Assembly (NCBI GenBank): GCA_017483985.1
Contig: JAFUUB010000081.1
Coordinates: forward strand, 1-34,219
Direction of reading: 5' to 3'
Source: Bacteroidales bacterium
Lineage (GTDB): Bacteria; Bacteroidota; Bacteroidia; Bacteroidales; UBA932
Length of the DNA stretch: 34,219 bases
The translations under genes were made by a program, and so were the position numbers. Below, piece after piece: positions 23,349-32,452 of the stretch; within the stretch, counting starts at the first letter, position 1, and each line of letters begins with the position of its first letter. Below the pieces are notes generated by a model. That model worked only from the letters and a program-made list of their open reading frames with translations, searched no databases and was not told where the DNA came from.

Positions 23349-24461
23349 TTATCCCCAGACTTCGCGGGCGACTTCCTGGACCAGGCGGAGCTTGGCCCAC
23401 TGGTCTTCTTCGGTCAGTTTGTTGCCGATTTCGCAGGAGGCGAAACCGCACTGCGGACTCAGGCAGAGCCGGTCCAGCGGCAGGTACTTCGCGGCCTGGC
23501 GGATGCGGTCGGCGACGATGCTCTTGAACTCCAGTTTCGGGGACTTGGTCGTGATCAGGCCGAGCACCACCATCTTGTCGCCCGTCACGTGCGCGAGGGG
23601 CTCGAACCCGCCGGAACGCTCGTCGTCGAATTCCAGGAAATAGGCATTGACATTCTCTTTCTCAAAGAGATACGCAGCCACTTTGTCATAGGCACCCCGG
23701 TTCGCGTAAGTCGAATGGTAGTTGCCCCGGCAGACGTGCGTATTGATGAACAGGTCCGCCGGCTTGCCTTCGATCACCCGGTTGTTGAGGTCCAGATGGG
23801 TCTGCTTCACCCGCTCCAGCCCGGCCTCGTCCGTGCCGAAGAACTGCGTCGCGATCGGATCCACGAGCATGCCCCAGGTGCAGTCGTCCAGCTGAAGCCG
23901 ACGGCAGCCCGCCGCATACAGCTGGGCGATAAACGCCTTATAGACAGCGACCAAATCCTCGCACAGGGCGTCCCGGTCGGCGTAGAACTGTTTCGTATGG
24001 CCCCAGGCGAACGGCATCGCCATCTGGGCCATGAACTGGGCCGGTGCCGGGATGGTCAGTTTCGCTTCGGCCTCGGGGCCGGCCAACGCGCTGACGAACC
24101 GGAAATGCTCCACGAAAGGATGCTCCCCGGCCAGGCCGAGCCGGCCGGTCAGGAAGGTATCGTCGATCATCGCCTGCTCGCCGTGGAAGGGGAGTCCGGT
24201 CTTGGTCGGGGCATGGCCCACGCCTTCAAATCCCCACATGAAATCCAGGTGCCAGGCCTGACGGCGGAATTCACCGTCGGTAACAACATGGAATCCAAGC
24301 TCTTTCTGCTTGGCGACAAGGGCGCGGATGGCCTCGTCTTCGACGGCTTTCAACGCTTCGGCGGAAAGCTCGCCGGCGGCGTGGCGGGCGCGGGCGTCCT
24401 TCAGGACTTGCGGACGGAGGAAACTGCCGACAAAGTCGGCGCGGAAGGCGGGTGTATTCAT
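23349..24461 (-). CDS. MetE C-terminal-like, cobalamin-independent methyltransferase
   Basis: Start chosen at 24461 (MNTPAFRADFVGSFLRPQVL), giving 370 residues; the upstream extension to 24581 runs over promoter sequence. The protein is only the C-terminal catalytic barrel of MetE, like B. subtilis YxjG/YxjH. Zinc ligands are intact: INTHVC (H242, C244), YFLEFDDE (E277) and LSPQCGFAS (C338), matching E. coli MetE H641, C643, E665 and C726. It should transfer a methyl group to homocysteine or a related thiol. The methyl donor is uncertain because the N-terminal MetE domain is absent. It is monocistronic and divergent from the GDPD operon. Confidence 0.87.
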   Translation of the reverse strand: MNTPAFRADFVGSFLRPQVLKDARARHAAGELSAEALKAVEDEAIRALVAKQKELGFHVVTDGEFRRQAWHLDFMWGFEGVGHAPTKTGLPFHGEQAMIDDTFLTGRLGLAGEHPFVEHFRFVSALAGPEAEAKLTIPAPAQFMAQMAMPFAWGHTKQFYADRDALCEDLVAVYKAFIAQLYAAGCRRLQLDDCTWGMLVDPIATQFFGTDEAGLERVKQTHLDLNNRVIEGKPADLFINTHVCRGNYHSTYANRGAYDKVAAYLFEKENVNAYFLEFDDERSGGFEPLAHVTGDKMVVLGLITTKSPKLEFKSIVADRIRQAAKYLPLDRLCLSPQCGFASCEIGNKLTEEDQWAKLRLVQEVAREVWG

Positions 24462-24513
24462 AAGCTTCGTTCGTTTTTGTGGAATCATTCCGGATTTTAC
24501 GGTTTGCCGGGAG

Positions 24514-24521
24514 CAAAAATA
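24514..24521 (-). promoter_or_regulatory. -7 element for the MetE-C-like gene
   Basis: The minus strand reads TATTTTTG, an exact TAnnTTTG match, 52 nt upstream of the ATG at 24461. It lies only 12 nt from the opposite-facing element at 24534-24541. Confidence 0.5.
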
Positions 24522-24533
24522 GCAAAAAAAACG

Positions 24534-24541
24534 TATATTTG
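24534..24541 (+). promoter_or_regulatory. -7 element for the GDPD-GH97-GH78 operon
   Basis: TATATTTG, 25 nt before the ATG at 24567. A TTTG at 24503-24506 is too far away (27-nt spacer) to be a standard -33 box. Confidence 0.6.
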
Positions 24542-24566
24542 TTGGAACGGACCAAAAAACGGAACC

Positions 24567-25493
24567 ATGATTAAAGCACAAAACTTAACCCTTCTGGCCC
24601 TGGCCGTCCTTTCCCTGCTGGCTTGCAGTCCCAAAAACGAGCCGGCCGCCAACCGGGCGGAACAGGTTGTCGCCGCCCTGCATGATCCTGATTCTAAATA
24701 CGTTGTCGTTGTCGCGCACCGCGGCGACTGGCGAAACTATCCGGAGAATTCCATCCCCGCCATTGAATCCGTCATCCGCATGGGGGTCGATGTCATAGAA
24801 CTGGACCTCAAGATGACCAAAGACAGCGTCCTGGTGCTCCACCATGATCCGACCCTCGACCGCATGACCACCGGCCACGGCCGCATCAGCGACTATACCT
24901 ACGACGAACTGCTGCAGTTCGACCTCAAGACCGCCCATGGCGCCGTCAAGCCCGGCCTCAAGGTCCCGACCCTCCGCCAGGCCCTCGAAGTCTGCAAGGA
25001 CCGGATCGTCGTCAATGTCGACCAAGGCTATGACTATTACGATAAAGTCCTGGAAATCACCGAAGAACTCGGCGTGACCAACCAGATCCTCATCAAGAGC
25101 GGCCACCCGCTGGACGTCGTCGAGGCCAAGATGGCCGAGCACTCGGACAACCTGATGTACATGCCGGTGGTGACCGTCGCCGCGCCGGACAAGATGACCG
25201 TTTTCCATGAATACATCGCTCCCGACGAGCCGCAGCTTGCCTATGAGCTTTGCTTCGACCGCCTTGACGACAACGTCCGCTCAGCCGCGGCCGAAGTCCT
25301 CGCCGACGGCTCCAAACTCTGGGTCAATACCATCTGGGGCTCCCTGTGCGGTGGTTACGAAGACGACCTGGCCTTCGAAAGCGGCGACCCGGAAAAGGCC
25401 TACGGCCCCATCCTCGGGCTGGGCACCTCGATCATCCAGACCGACCGGCCCGAACTCCTGATCCATTACCTCGAACAAAAAGGAAGAAGATAG
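24567..25493 (+). CDS. Glycerophosphodiester phosphodiesterase lipoprotein
   Basis: Start at 24567 (MIKAQNLTLLALAVLSLLAC), giving 308 residues with lipobox Cys20; the same frame is open far upstream but antisense to the methyltransferase gene. GDPD signatures: VVVAHRGDWRNYPENSIPAI (H51, R52, E60), GVDVIELDLKMTKDSVLVLHHDP (E78, D80, H92, H93), and the later VNVDQGYDYYDKVLE. The fold is a metal-dependent TIM barrel that cleaves glycerophosphodiesters to glycerol-3-phosphate and an alcohol. In Bacteroidota such lipoproteins sit beside glycosidases and may act on other phosphodiesters. It is the first gene of a three-gene operon with 3-nt gaps. Confidence 0.9.
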   Translation: MIKAQNLTLLALAVLSLLACSPKNEPAANRAEQVVAALHDPDSKYVVVVAHRGDWRNYPENSIPAIESVIRMGVDVIELDLKMTKDSVLVLHHDPTLDRMTTGHGRISDYTYDELLQFDLKTAHGAVKPGLKVPTLRQALEVCKDRIVVNVDQGYDYYDKVLEITEELGVTNQILIKSGHPLDVVEAKMAEHSDNLMYMPVVTVAAPDKMTVFHEYIAPDEPQLAYELCFDRLDDNVRSAAAEVLADGSKLWVNTIWGSLCGGYEDDLAFESGDPEKAYGPILGLGTSIIQTDRPELLIHYLEQKGRR

Positions 25494-25496
25494 TAT

Positions 25497-27788
25497 ATGA
25501 AGAAACTTTTGACCCTTATCGCGGCTGCACTGATGCTGGCCGCCTGCGGTTCCAAGACCGTGCAAATGCCCTCCGACGCCCTTTCCCTGCGCAGCCCGGA
25601 CGGGAAGCTCGAACTGAAGTTCGCACTGAATGCCGGCGTGCCGATGTATACCCTCGACCGTGCCGGCCAGGCCGTCATCCTGCCTTCCCGCATGGGATTC
25701 GAACTGTATGAAGGCGGGGCCAACCTGACGGAAGGCTTCACCCTGACGGGCTCCGAGTACAACACCTTCGACGAGACCTGGGAACCGGTCTGGGGCGAAG
25801 AGGCACAGATCCGCAACCACTACAACGAGATGCTGGTCACCCTCGAGCGCAAGCCGGTCGGCGACCCTGGCAACCAGTACGGCAAGGGCGAGGTCATGAA
25901 AGTCCGTTTCCGCCTCTATGACGACGGCCTGGGCTTCCGCTATGAATTCCCGCTGGAAAACAGCCTGACCTACTTCATGATCAAGGACGAGGTCACGGAG
26001 TTCGCCATGACCGGCGACCATACCGCCTGGTGGATCCCCGGCGACTATTCCACCCAGGAATTCACCCCGACCGAATCCAAGCTCTCGCAGGTCCGCCAGC
26101 TCTCCGGCAAGCCCCGCCTGAACGGCGGCTGGCCCAACACAGGCATCTCCCCGACGGCCGTCCAGACCGCCCTGCAGATGAAGACCGCCGAAGGCCTCTA
26201 TATCAACATCCACGAGGCCGCCGTGCTCGACTACCCGACCACCAGCCTGGACATGGACGACCGCAACTTCGTCTTCCGCACCGCCCTGACCCCGGACGCC
26301 GAAGGCGTGAAAGGCCGGATGCAGGCCCCCTGCAAGACCCCCTGGCGTTCCGTCATGGTCTGCGAAAAAGCCACCGACGTGCTGGCTTCCCGCCTGATCC
26401 TGAACCTCAATGACCCCTGCGCCCTGGACGACGTTTCCTGGATCCACCCGGTCAAATACATGGGTGTCTGGTGGGAAATGATCACCGGCAAGAGCCAGTG
26501 GTCCTATACCAACGACTATCCGTCCGTCCAGCTCGGCGTCACGGACTATGCCCATTCCACCCCGCACGGCAAGCACGGCGCCAACAATGAGAATGTCCGC
26601 CGCTACATCGACTTCGCCTCCGAGAACGGCTTCGACGGCCTGTTGATCGAAGGCTGGAACGAAGGCTGGGAAGACTGGTACGGCAAGCAGAAAGACTACG
26701 TCTTCGACTTCATCACCCCGTATCCGGATTTTGACCTGCCGGCCCTCAACGCCTATGCCCACAGCAAGGGCATGCGCCTGATCATGCACCATGAAAGCTC
26801 TTCTTCCACCGTCAATTACGAGCGCTGGATGGAGCAGGCCTACGACCTCATGGACCAGTATGGCTACAACGCCGTCAAGAGCGGCTACGTCGGCAAGATC
26901 ATCCCGTACGGCGAGTACCACTACAGCCAACCGATCATCAACCATTACCATTATGCCATCGTCGAGGCGGCCAAGCACCACATCATGGTCAACGCCCATG
27001 AGGCCGTCCGCCCGACCGGCCTGTGCCGCACCTGGCCGAACATGATCGGCAACGAAAGCGCCATGGGCACCGAGTTCCGCGGCACCATCCAGCCGGGTCA
27101 TACGACCATCTTCCCGTTCACCCGCCTGCAGGGCGGTCCGATGGACTATACCCCGGGCATCTTCGAGACCGACATGTCCGTCACCGCGCCCGGCACCACC
27201 GGCAAGATGAACCATACGATCTGCAACCAGCTCGGCCTGTACGTGACCTTCTACAGCCCGCTGCAGATGGCCGCCGACCTCCCGGAGAACTACGCCCGCT
27301 TCATGGACGCCTTCCAGTTCATCAAGGATGTCGCCGTCGACTGGGACAAGTCCGTCTACATCGATGCCGAGCCGGGTGCCTACATCATTACGGCCCGTCA
27401 TCCGAAACTCGAGACCCTGAACAAGGCCGCCGAGAGCACGGCTACCCTTGCGGATGCCCGCAAGGACATGATTACCAGCGCCGCACGCTTTGTCTACGGC
27501 CTCCCGGAAGGTGCTACCTCCCGCGACCTGGCCAAGGCCCAGCCGCATGATGTCTGGTATGTCGGCGGCATCACCGACGAGAACGCCCGCGAAGTGGCGG
27601 TCAAGCTCGACTTCCTGCAGCCCGGCGTCTCTTACGAAGCCACCATCTACGCCGATGCGGCGGATGCGGATTACGAGACCAATCCCCAGGCTTATACCAT
27701 TAGCAAGCAGACGGTTACCTCCGAGACGACGCTGAACCTGCGGATGGCGCGCGCCGGCGGTTTCGCCGTCTCGCTGCGGTCCCTTTAA
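25497..27788 (+). CDS. GH97 alpha-glycosidase, inverting SusB type
   Basis: A 763-residue lipoprotein (MKKLLTLIAAALMLAACG, Cys17) of glycoside hydrolase family 97. Domain order: N-terminal beta-sandwich, central TIM barrel, C-terminal all-beta domain. Key residues align with Bacteroides SusB at a constant offset of minus 6: E188, E433 (MHHESS), E502 (NAHEAVRPTG), E520 (GNES) and E526 (GTEF), corresponding to SusB E194, E439, E508, E526 and E532. SGYVGKI replaces the Asp-nucleophile context of retaining GH97 enzymes, so an inverting, calcium-dependent alpha-glucosidase is predicted. No SusC, SusD or SusR lies nearby. It probably acts in the periplasm. Confidence 0.93.
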   Translation: MKKLLTLIAAALMLAACGSKTVQMPSDALSLRSPDGKLELKFALNAGVPMYTLDRAGQAVILPSRMGFELYEGGANLTEGFTLTGSEYNTFDETWEPVWGEEAQIRNHYNEMLVTLERKPVGDPGNQYGKGEVMKVRFRLYDDGLGFRYEFPLENSLTYFMIKDEVTEFAMTGDHTAWWIPGDYSTQEFTPTESKLSQVRQLSGKPRLNGGWPNTGISPTAVQTALQMKTAEGLYINIHEAAVLDYPTTSLDMDDRNFVFRTALTPDAEGVKGRMQAPCKTPWRSVMVCEKATDVLASRLILNLNDPCALDDVSWIHPVKYMGVWWEMITGKSQWSYTNDYPSVQLGVTDYAHSTPHGKHGANNENVRRYIDFASENGFDGLLIEGWNEGWEDWYGKQKDYVFDFITPYPDFDLPALNAYAHSKGMRLIMHHESSSSTVNYERWMEQAYDLMDQYGYNAVKSGYVGKIIPYGEYHYSQPIINHYHYAIVEAAKHHIMVNAHEAVRPTGLCRTWPNMIGNESAMGTEFRGTIQPGHTTIFPFTRLQGGPMDYTPGIFETDMSVTAPGTTGKMNHTICNQLGLYVTFYSPLQMAADLPENYARFMDAFQFIKDVAVDWDKSVYIDAEPGAYIITARHPKLETLNKAAESTATLADARKDMITSAARFVYGLPEGATSRDLAKAQPHDVWYVGGITDENAREVAVKLDFLQPGVSYEATIYADAADADYETNPQAYTISKQTVTSETTLNLRMARAGGFAVSLRSL

Positions 27789-27791
27789 AAT

Positions 27792-30275
27792 ATGAAGATC
27801 CGATTGTTTTTTGCGGCGGCCCTGTTGGCCGCCGCTTGCAGTCCCGGTTTCGAGGTCTATGACCTCCGGTGCGAAGGCCTGGTTGAACCTTTGGCCATCG
27901 ACAATACCCAGCCGCATTTCAGCTGGAAAATCGCCGCAGACCGGCCTATGGAACAGGGCGCCTGGCAGATCCAGGCGGCCTCTTCCGTGGCAGGACTGGA
28001 TGCCCCCGCCCTGTGGGACAGCGGCAGGCAGGCTTCGGCCGACCAGGTCATGGTGCCGTGGGCGGGCCGTGAGCTGGCTTCCCGGGAACAGGGATGGTGG
28101 AGGGTCCGTGTCTGGGATGCTGCCGGAAAGGCTTCGAAGTGGAGCCGCCCGCAGCGTTTCGGCGTCGGCATCCTGGACTCCCTGCAGGGCGCCTATATCG
28201 GAGCCGTCCCGGGCGAAGGACGTTCGCCGCTGCTGCGCAAGACCTTTTCCCTGGACAAGCTGGGTGAGGCCCTGCTGCATGTCAATTCCCTGGGTTACCA
28301 TGAGGCCTGGCTCAACGGCGAAAAGGTCTCCGACGCCGTCCTCTCTCCGGCCGTCTCCCAGCTGGATAAACGTTCATTGATCGTTACTTACGATGTATCT
28401 TCCCTGCTGAAAAAAGGCCGGAACGAACTGGTCATCCAGGCGGCCACGGGCTGGTACAAGCCCACCACCTTCGGGGCGGAATACGCCGGACCACTGGTAC
28501 GGGCGGAACTGGACCTCGACGGCCGGCCGGTGGTCTGTACGGACGGTTCCTGGGAAGGTGCCTGGAGCGGCTACCGCGACCTGGGCGACTGGACGCCAAA
28601 CCGCTTCGACGGGGAAGCCCTGGACGCCCGGGCGATCGGGCACCCTGAATGGGGCCCGGTGGAGGTTGTCGCCGTGAAGGGCATGAAGACCTCTCCGCAG
28701 GCCTGCGAGCCGACCGTTATCGTCGAAACCGTCTTGCCGGAAAGCGTTGAGCCAGACGGAGAGGGACGGTGGATCCTGGATTTCGGGCGGGTGTTGAACG
28801 GTATGCTGGACATCACGCTGCCCGCGCTCCCGGCGGAGCAGGCGGTGACCGCTTCTTTCAGCGATTTCCGTAACGAAGACGGCTCCTTCAACATTGGCAG
28901 CCGGAATGAATACATCGCCGACGGGACGGCCTTCCGTTTCGTCAACCGCTTCAACCACCATGTCTTCCGCTATGTCGTGCTGGAAAACTGCCCCGGCCGG
29001 CCAACGGAAGCCAAGGCCTTGCGGATCCGGACGGAGTATGTGCATACCGCCTCTTTCACTTCGGACGACGAGGACCTGAACCGGATCCACGACATGATCG
29101 CCTATACCCTGGACAACCTGACCTGGGGCGGCTACATGGTCGACTGCGGCAACATCGAGCGCCTCGGCTACGGCGGCGACGGCAATGCCTCGACCCAGAC
29201 CCTGCAGATCCTGGGCGATGTGGCCCCGCTCTATGCCAACTGGCTGCAGGCGTGGGTGGATGCCCAGCGCGAAGACGGTGGCCTTCCCCATACGGCCCCG
29301 AATCCCTACAAGGCGGGCGGCGGCCCCTATTGGTGCAGTTTTCTGGTCCAGGCTCCGTGGCGGACCTTCGTCAATTACGGCGACCCCCGGCTGGTGGAAC
29401 GCTGCTATCCGGCCATGCTCCGCTGGCTGGACTATGTCGATACCTATACGGTGGACGGCTTGCTGAAAGAGTGGCCCACCCCGCCGTACCGCTGGTGGTA
29501 CCTGGGTGACTGGGCGGCCCCGCAAGGCGTTGACGTCCAGGATCCTGCCTCGGTCGACCTGGTCAACAACTGCGCCGTCGCCCAGTCCCTCCTGGACCTG
29601 GAACAGATGGCCCTCGTGCTCGGGAAACCGGCCGATGCGGCGGCGTTCCGGGATCGGTACGAAGCGTTGGCAGCCCGGATCCATGAAACCTTCTATCACC
29701 CGGAAACGGCTACCTATGCCTCCGGAAGCCAGATCGACCTGGCCTATCCGCTGCTGGTAGGCGTCGTCCCTTCCGATCGGAAGGCCGCGGTTATTCAGGC
29801 CCTGAAAGACCGGACCGCGACCGTCTACGGCGGCCACCTGGCTACCGGACTGGTCGGCATCCCGGTCCTGACGGAATGGGCCATTCAGGCCGGCGAATGC
29901 GACTGGTTCTACGGGCTGCTGAAGCAGCATGGCTATCCGGGCTACCTGTATATGCTGGACAACGGCGGTACCGGCACCTGGGAGCACTGGGACGGCGAAC
30001 GCAGCCGCCTGCACAACTGCTTCAACGGCATCGGAAGCTGGTTCTACCAGGCCCTCGGCGGCATCATCCCGCTGGAGCCCGGCTACCGGAAGGTGCTGAT
30101 CCAGCCCCAGGTCCCCGCCGGCGTGAACCGGGTGGAAGTGACCCAGGAGACCCCGTACGGACCGCTGACGGTGAGACGCAATGGCGCCCACCTGGAAGTG
30201 GATATCCCGGTGGGCGTCACGGCTGTAATAAACGGTAAGGATTACTTACACCACTGGTCGAGCCAGTCGAAGTAG
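27792..30275 (+). CDS. GH78 alpha-L-rhamnosidase lipoprotein
   Basis: An 827-residue protein (MKIRLFFAAALLAAACSPG, Cys16) with the GH78 layout: N-terminal Fn3-like strand region (LRCEGLVEPLAIDNTQPHF, SWKI), beta-sandwich domains with SLGYHEAWLNGEKVSDAVLS, then an (alpha/alpha)6 barrel and a C-terminal beta domain. Conserved catalytic neighbourhoods are DCGNIERLGYGGDG (E456, D463) and GTWEHWDG (E731), equivalent to the general acid and base regions of characterised rhamnosidases. It releases terminal L-rhamnose from glycans or glycosides. It follows GH97 by 3 nt. Its last codons overlap the end of the converging S9 peptidase gene by 34 nt. Confidence 0.9.
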   Translation: MKIRLFFAAALLAAACSPGFEVYDLRCEGLVEPLAIDNTQPHFSWKIAADRPMEQGAWQIQAASSVAGLDAPALWDSGRQASADQVMVPWAGRELASREQGWWRVRVWDAAGKASKWSRPQRFGVGILDSLQGAYIGAVPGEGRSPLLRKTFSLDKLGEALLHVNSLGYHEAWLNGEKVSDAVLSPAVSQLDKRSLIVTYDVSSLLKKGRNELVIQAATGWYKPTTFGAEYAGPLVRAELDLDGRPVVCTDGSWEGAWSGYRDLGDWTPNRFDGEALDARAIGHPEWGPVEVVAVKGMKTSPQACEPTVIVETVLPESVEPDGEGRWILDFGRVLNGMLDITLPALPAEQAVTASFSDFRNEDGSFNIGSRNEYIADGTAFRFVNRFNHHVFRYVVLENCPGRPTEAKALRIRTEYVHTASFTSDDEDLNRIHDMIAYTLDNLTWGGYMVDCGNIERLGYGGDGNASTQTLQILGDVAPLYANWLQAWVDAQREDGGLPHTAPNPYKAGGGPYWCSFLVQAPWRTFVNYGDPRLVERCYPAMLRWLDYVDTYTVDGLLKEWPTPPYRWWYLGDWAAPQGVDVQDPASVDLVNNCAVAQSLLDLEQMALVLGKPADAAAFRDRYEALAARIHETFYHPETATYASGSQIDLAYPLLVGVVPSDRKAAVIQALKDRTATVYGGHLATGLVGIPVLTEWAIQAGECDWFYGLLKQHGYPGYLYMLDNGGTGTWEHWDGERSRLHNCFNGIGSWFYQALGGIIPLEPGYRKVLIQPQVPAGVNRVEVTQETPYGPLTVRRNGAHLEVDIPVGVTAVINGKDYLHHWSSQSK

Positions 30276-32449
30276 CTGCGGTGCCAGAAGAGGGCATTCT
30301 GCGGCTGCAGGATCCAGTGGTTCTCTTCCGGGAAGACGATCAGTTTGGACGGAACGCCCATCATCTGGGCGGCGTTGAATGCGGCCATGCCCTGGTCGTA
30401 CGGGATGCGGTAGTCCATCATACCGTGGATGCACAGGATCGGGGTGTGCCACTTGGTCACGTTCGCGGCGGGGGAGTTGGCATAGTGCCGCTGCGCCTTG
30501 GCCGCGCTGCTCCACGGGGAGCCCGCCTGCTGCAGGCCGCCGAAGGTCACGCCGTCGCCGGCAGGACCGGTCTGGCCCGGGGTGTAGGCATACGTGGAGA
30601 GGCCGCCGTTGTCGAAGTTCGGGAACCACATCTCCTCGGTCTCGTAGTACATGTACTTCTCGTCGAAGATACCCGCATGGGCGATGAAGCAGTCGAAGAC
30701 ATCGCCGTGGATGCCTGCCATGTAATAGGTTGAGAAACCGCCGTAGGAAGCGCCGCAACCGGCGAGTTTGCCGATGTACGGCTCCGCCTTGATCATCTTG
30801 GCGGCGCTCAGGTAGTCCTGCATGTTGAGGCCGATGTAGTCACCGGAGATCTGCTCGCACCACTCCTGGCCGAAGGCGGTGGTACCGCGGCGGTTCGGGA
30901 GTACGACGACATAGCCCTGGTTGCACATCAGGTCGTAGTTCCAGCGGTAGGACCAGCCCTGGGACAGGGTGCCCTGCGGACCGCCGAGGAAGATCTCGAT
31001 GGCCGGGTAGGTCTTGGTCTCGTCGAATTCCGGCGGGAAGAGGACCCAGGTCAGCATCTTCTGGCCGTCCACGGTGTCGATCCAGCGGGCCTCGGTCTTG
31101 TGGGGCTTGAGCTGGCTCAGGAGGTGCTCATTCTCATGGGTGATCGCCTGGAATTTTCCATCCTTGACGCAGACCAGTTCGTTCGGGAAGTCCATCGAGC
31201 AGTAGGAGGCGAGCAGCGTGCCGTCTTCCAGGACGGCGAACGGGCTGTTGAAATCATACCAGGCATCCTCGGGGGTGAGGCGGACGATACCGGCCTCCCC
31301 GGCGTTGAAAATGCCTTGCAGGCCTTCTGCCAATGCGTTGAAATAGATGGACTTGCCGTCCGCGGCCCAAACCGGACCGGCGGCATTGTACTTGAAGTTC
31401 GCCGTCAGGTCCTTGATCCCGGTGACGGCCGGATTGGCGCTCTGGCCTTCGGAAGCTTCATTGAAAGCGAGATCGGCGGTCATCAGGCGGACCTTGTCGG
31501 CCTCGTATCCGTCGCGCTCCATGCTGAGCCAGGCGATCTTGCTGCCGTCGGGGCTCCAGACCGGGTCGGTGTCATAGCCGCCGCCGTCGGTGACCTTGGT
31601 GGTCTGGCCGGTGACGATGCCATAGATGTAGATGTCGGTATTGGTCGAGAAGGCGTACTGCTTGCCGCTCAGTTTCTTGCAGGCGTAGGCGATGTACCTT
31701 CCGTCCGGGCTCCAGGTCAGCTGCTCAGCACCGCCGTAGGGCTCCAGCGGAAGCTCGAACTTGACGTCAGGACCGCCGAGGATGTCGAGCATCCGGTCGG
31801 GGGTAATGATGCCGTTGGCGAAGTTGGCCACATAGGAGTGGGGGAGCTCGGTCACCCAGTGGTCCCAGTGGCGGTACATCAGGTCTTCGGTGACATAGGC
31901 CTTGGCCTTGTCGAGGGCCGGGTCGATGTCGGCCGGGGATTTGACGTTGGAGGGAACGGTGCTGACGAGGATGACCTGCTCCTGGTCCGGGGACAGCTGG
32001 TAGTCGCTGATGCCGTTGGGTACGTCGGTCAGCTGCGTCCTTTTCCCGAGTTTGTCACCCAGGAAGTCGGCTTTCCAGAGCTGGCCGCCCTGGAGGAAGA
32101 AGAGGCTCTTGCCGTCGCTGGACCAGCGGGCCGCGTTGATGGATTTCCCGTCGCGGGTCAGCTGGACCTTGCCGCTGCCGTCGGGATTGCAGAGGAACAG
32201 GTTCCGGCAGCTGCGGTTGTCGGCGATGCTGGTGTAGCTGACGCCGTAGAGGATCTTGCTGCCGTCGGGGGACAGCTGCGGGTCGGACAGGCGGCCCAGG
32301 GACAGCAGGACTTCGGGGGTCATGCGCCCGTCTTCGATGCGGAGGTCGGCCGGGCCGATGTAGGCGCCGTCGGTCTCCTGTTTGGGGTTGCAACTCATGA
32401 TGCTCAATGCAGCGGCGGCCAGGGCCACCGCCAGTTTGGAGGATTTCAT
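30242..32449 (-). CDS. S9 family prolyl-oligopeptidase-like lipoprotein
   Basis: A 735-residue lipoprotein (MKSSKLAVALAAAALSIMSC, Cys20). The N-terminal half is a beta-propeller with repeated PD40/WD40-like blades (LSPDGSKI, WSSDGKSLFF, WSPDGRYIAY, WSPDGSKIAW). The C-terminal half is an alpha/beta hydrolase with GASYGGFSTYY (S568), MMDYRIPYDQ (D679) and EENHWI (H711), the complete Ser-Asp-His triad. It is a dipeptidyl- or acylaminoacyl-peptidase-like exopeptidase of the periplasm; exact cleavage preference is not readable. The start is 3 nt after the WYL regulator's stop. Confidence 0.93.
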   Translation of the reverse strand: MKSSKLAVALAAAALSIMSCNPKQETDGAYIGPADLRIEDGRMTPEVLLSLGRLSDPQLSPDGSKILYGVSYTSIADNRSCRNLFLCNPDGSGKVQLTRDGKSINAARWSSDGKSLFFLQGGQLWKADFLGDKLGKRTQLTDVPNGISDYQLSPDQEQVILVSTVPSNVKSPADIDPALDKAKAYVTEDLMYRHWDHWVTELPHSYVANFANGIITPDRMLDILGGPDVKFELPLEPYGGAEQLTWSPDGRYIAYACKKLSGKQYAFSTNTDIYIYGIVTGQTTKVTDGGGYDTDPVWSPDGSKIAWLSMERDGYEADKVRLMTADLAFNEASEGQSANPAVTGIKDLTANFKYNAAGPVWAADGKSIYFNALAEGLQGIFNAGEAGIVRLTPEDAWYDFNSPFAVLEDGTLLASYCSMDFPNELVCVKDGKFQAITHENEHLLSQLKPHKTEARWIDTVDGQKMLTWVLFPPEFDETKTYPAIEIFLGGPQGTLSQGWSYRWNYDLMCNQGYVVVLPNRRGTTAFGQEWCEQISGDYIGLNMQDYLSAAKMIKAEPYIGKLAGCGASYGGFSTYYMAGIHGDVFDCFIAHAGIFDEKYMYYETEEMWFPNFDNGGLSTYAYTPGQTGPAGDGVTFGGLQQAGSPWSSAAKAQRHYANSPAANVTKWHTPILCIHGMMDYRIPYDQGMAAFNAAQMMGVPSKLIVFPEENHWILQPQNALFWHRSYFDWLDQWCK

Positions 32450-32452
32450 ATA

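Noticed and set aside
25281..28301. A 1006-codon minus-strand frame across GDPD, GH97 and GH78
   Set aside because: It spans three well-supported genes and their junctions; its protein is of the same biased composition as other shadows.
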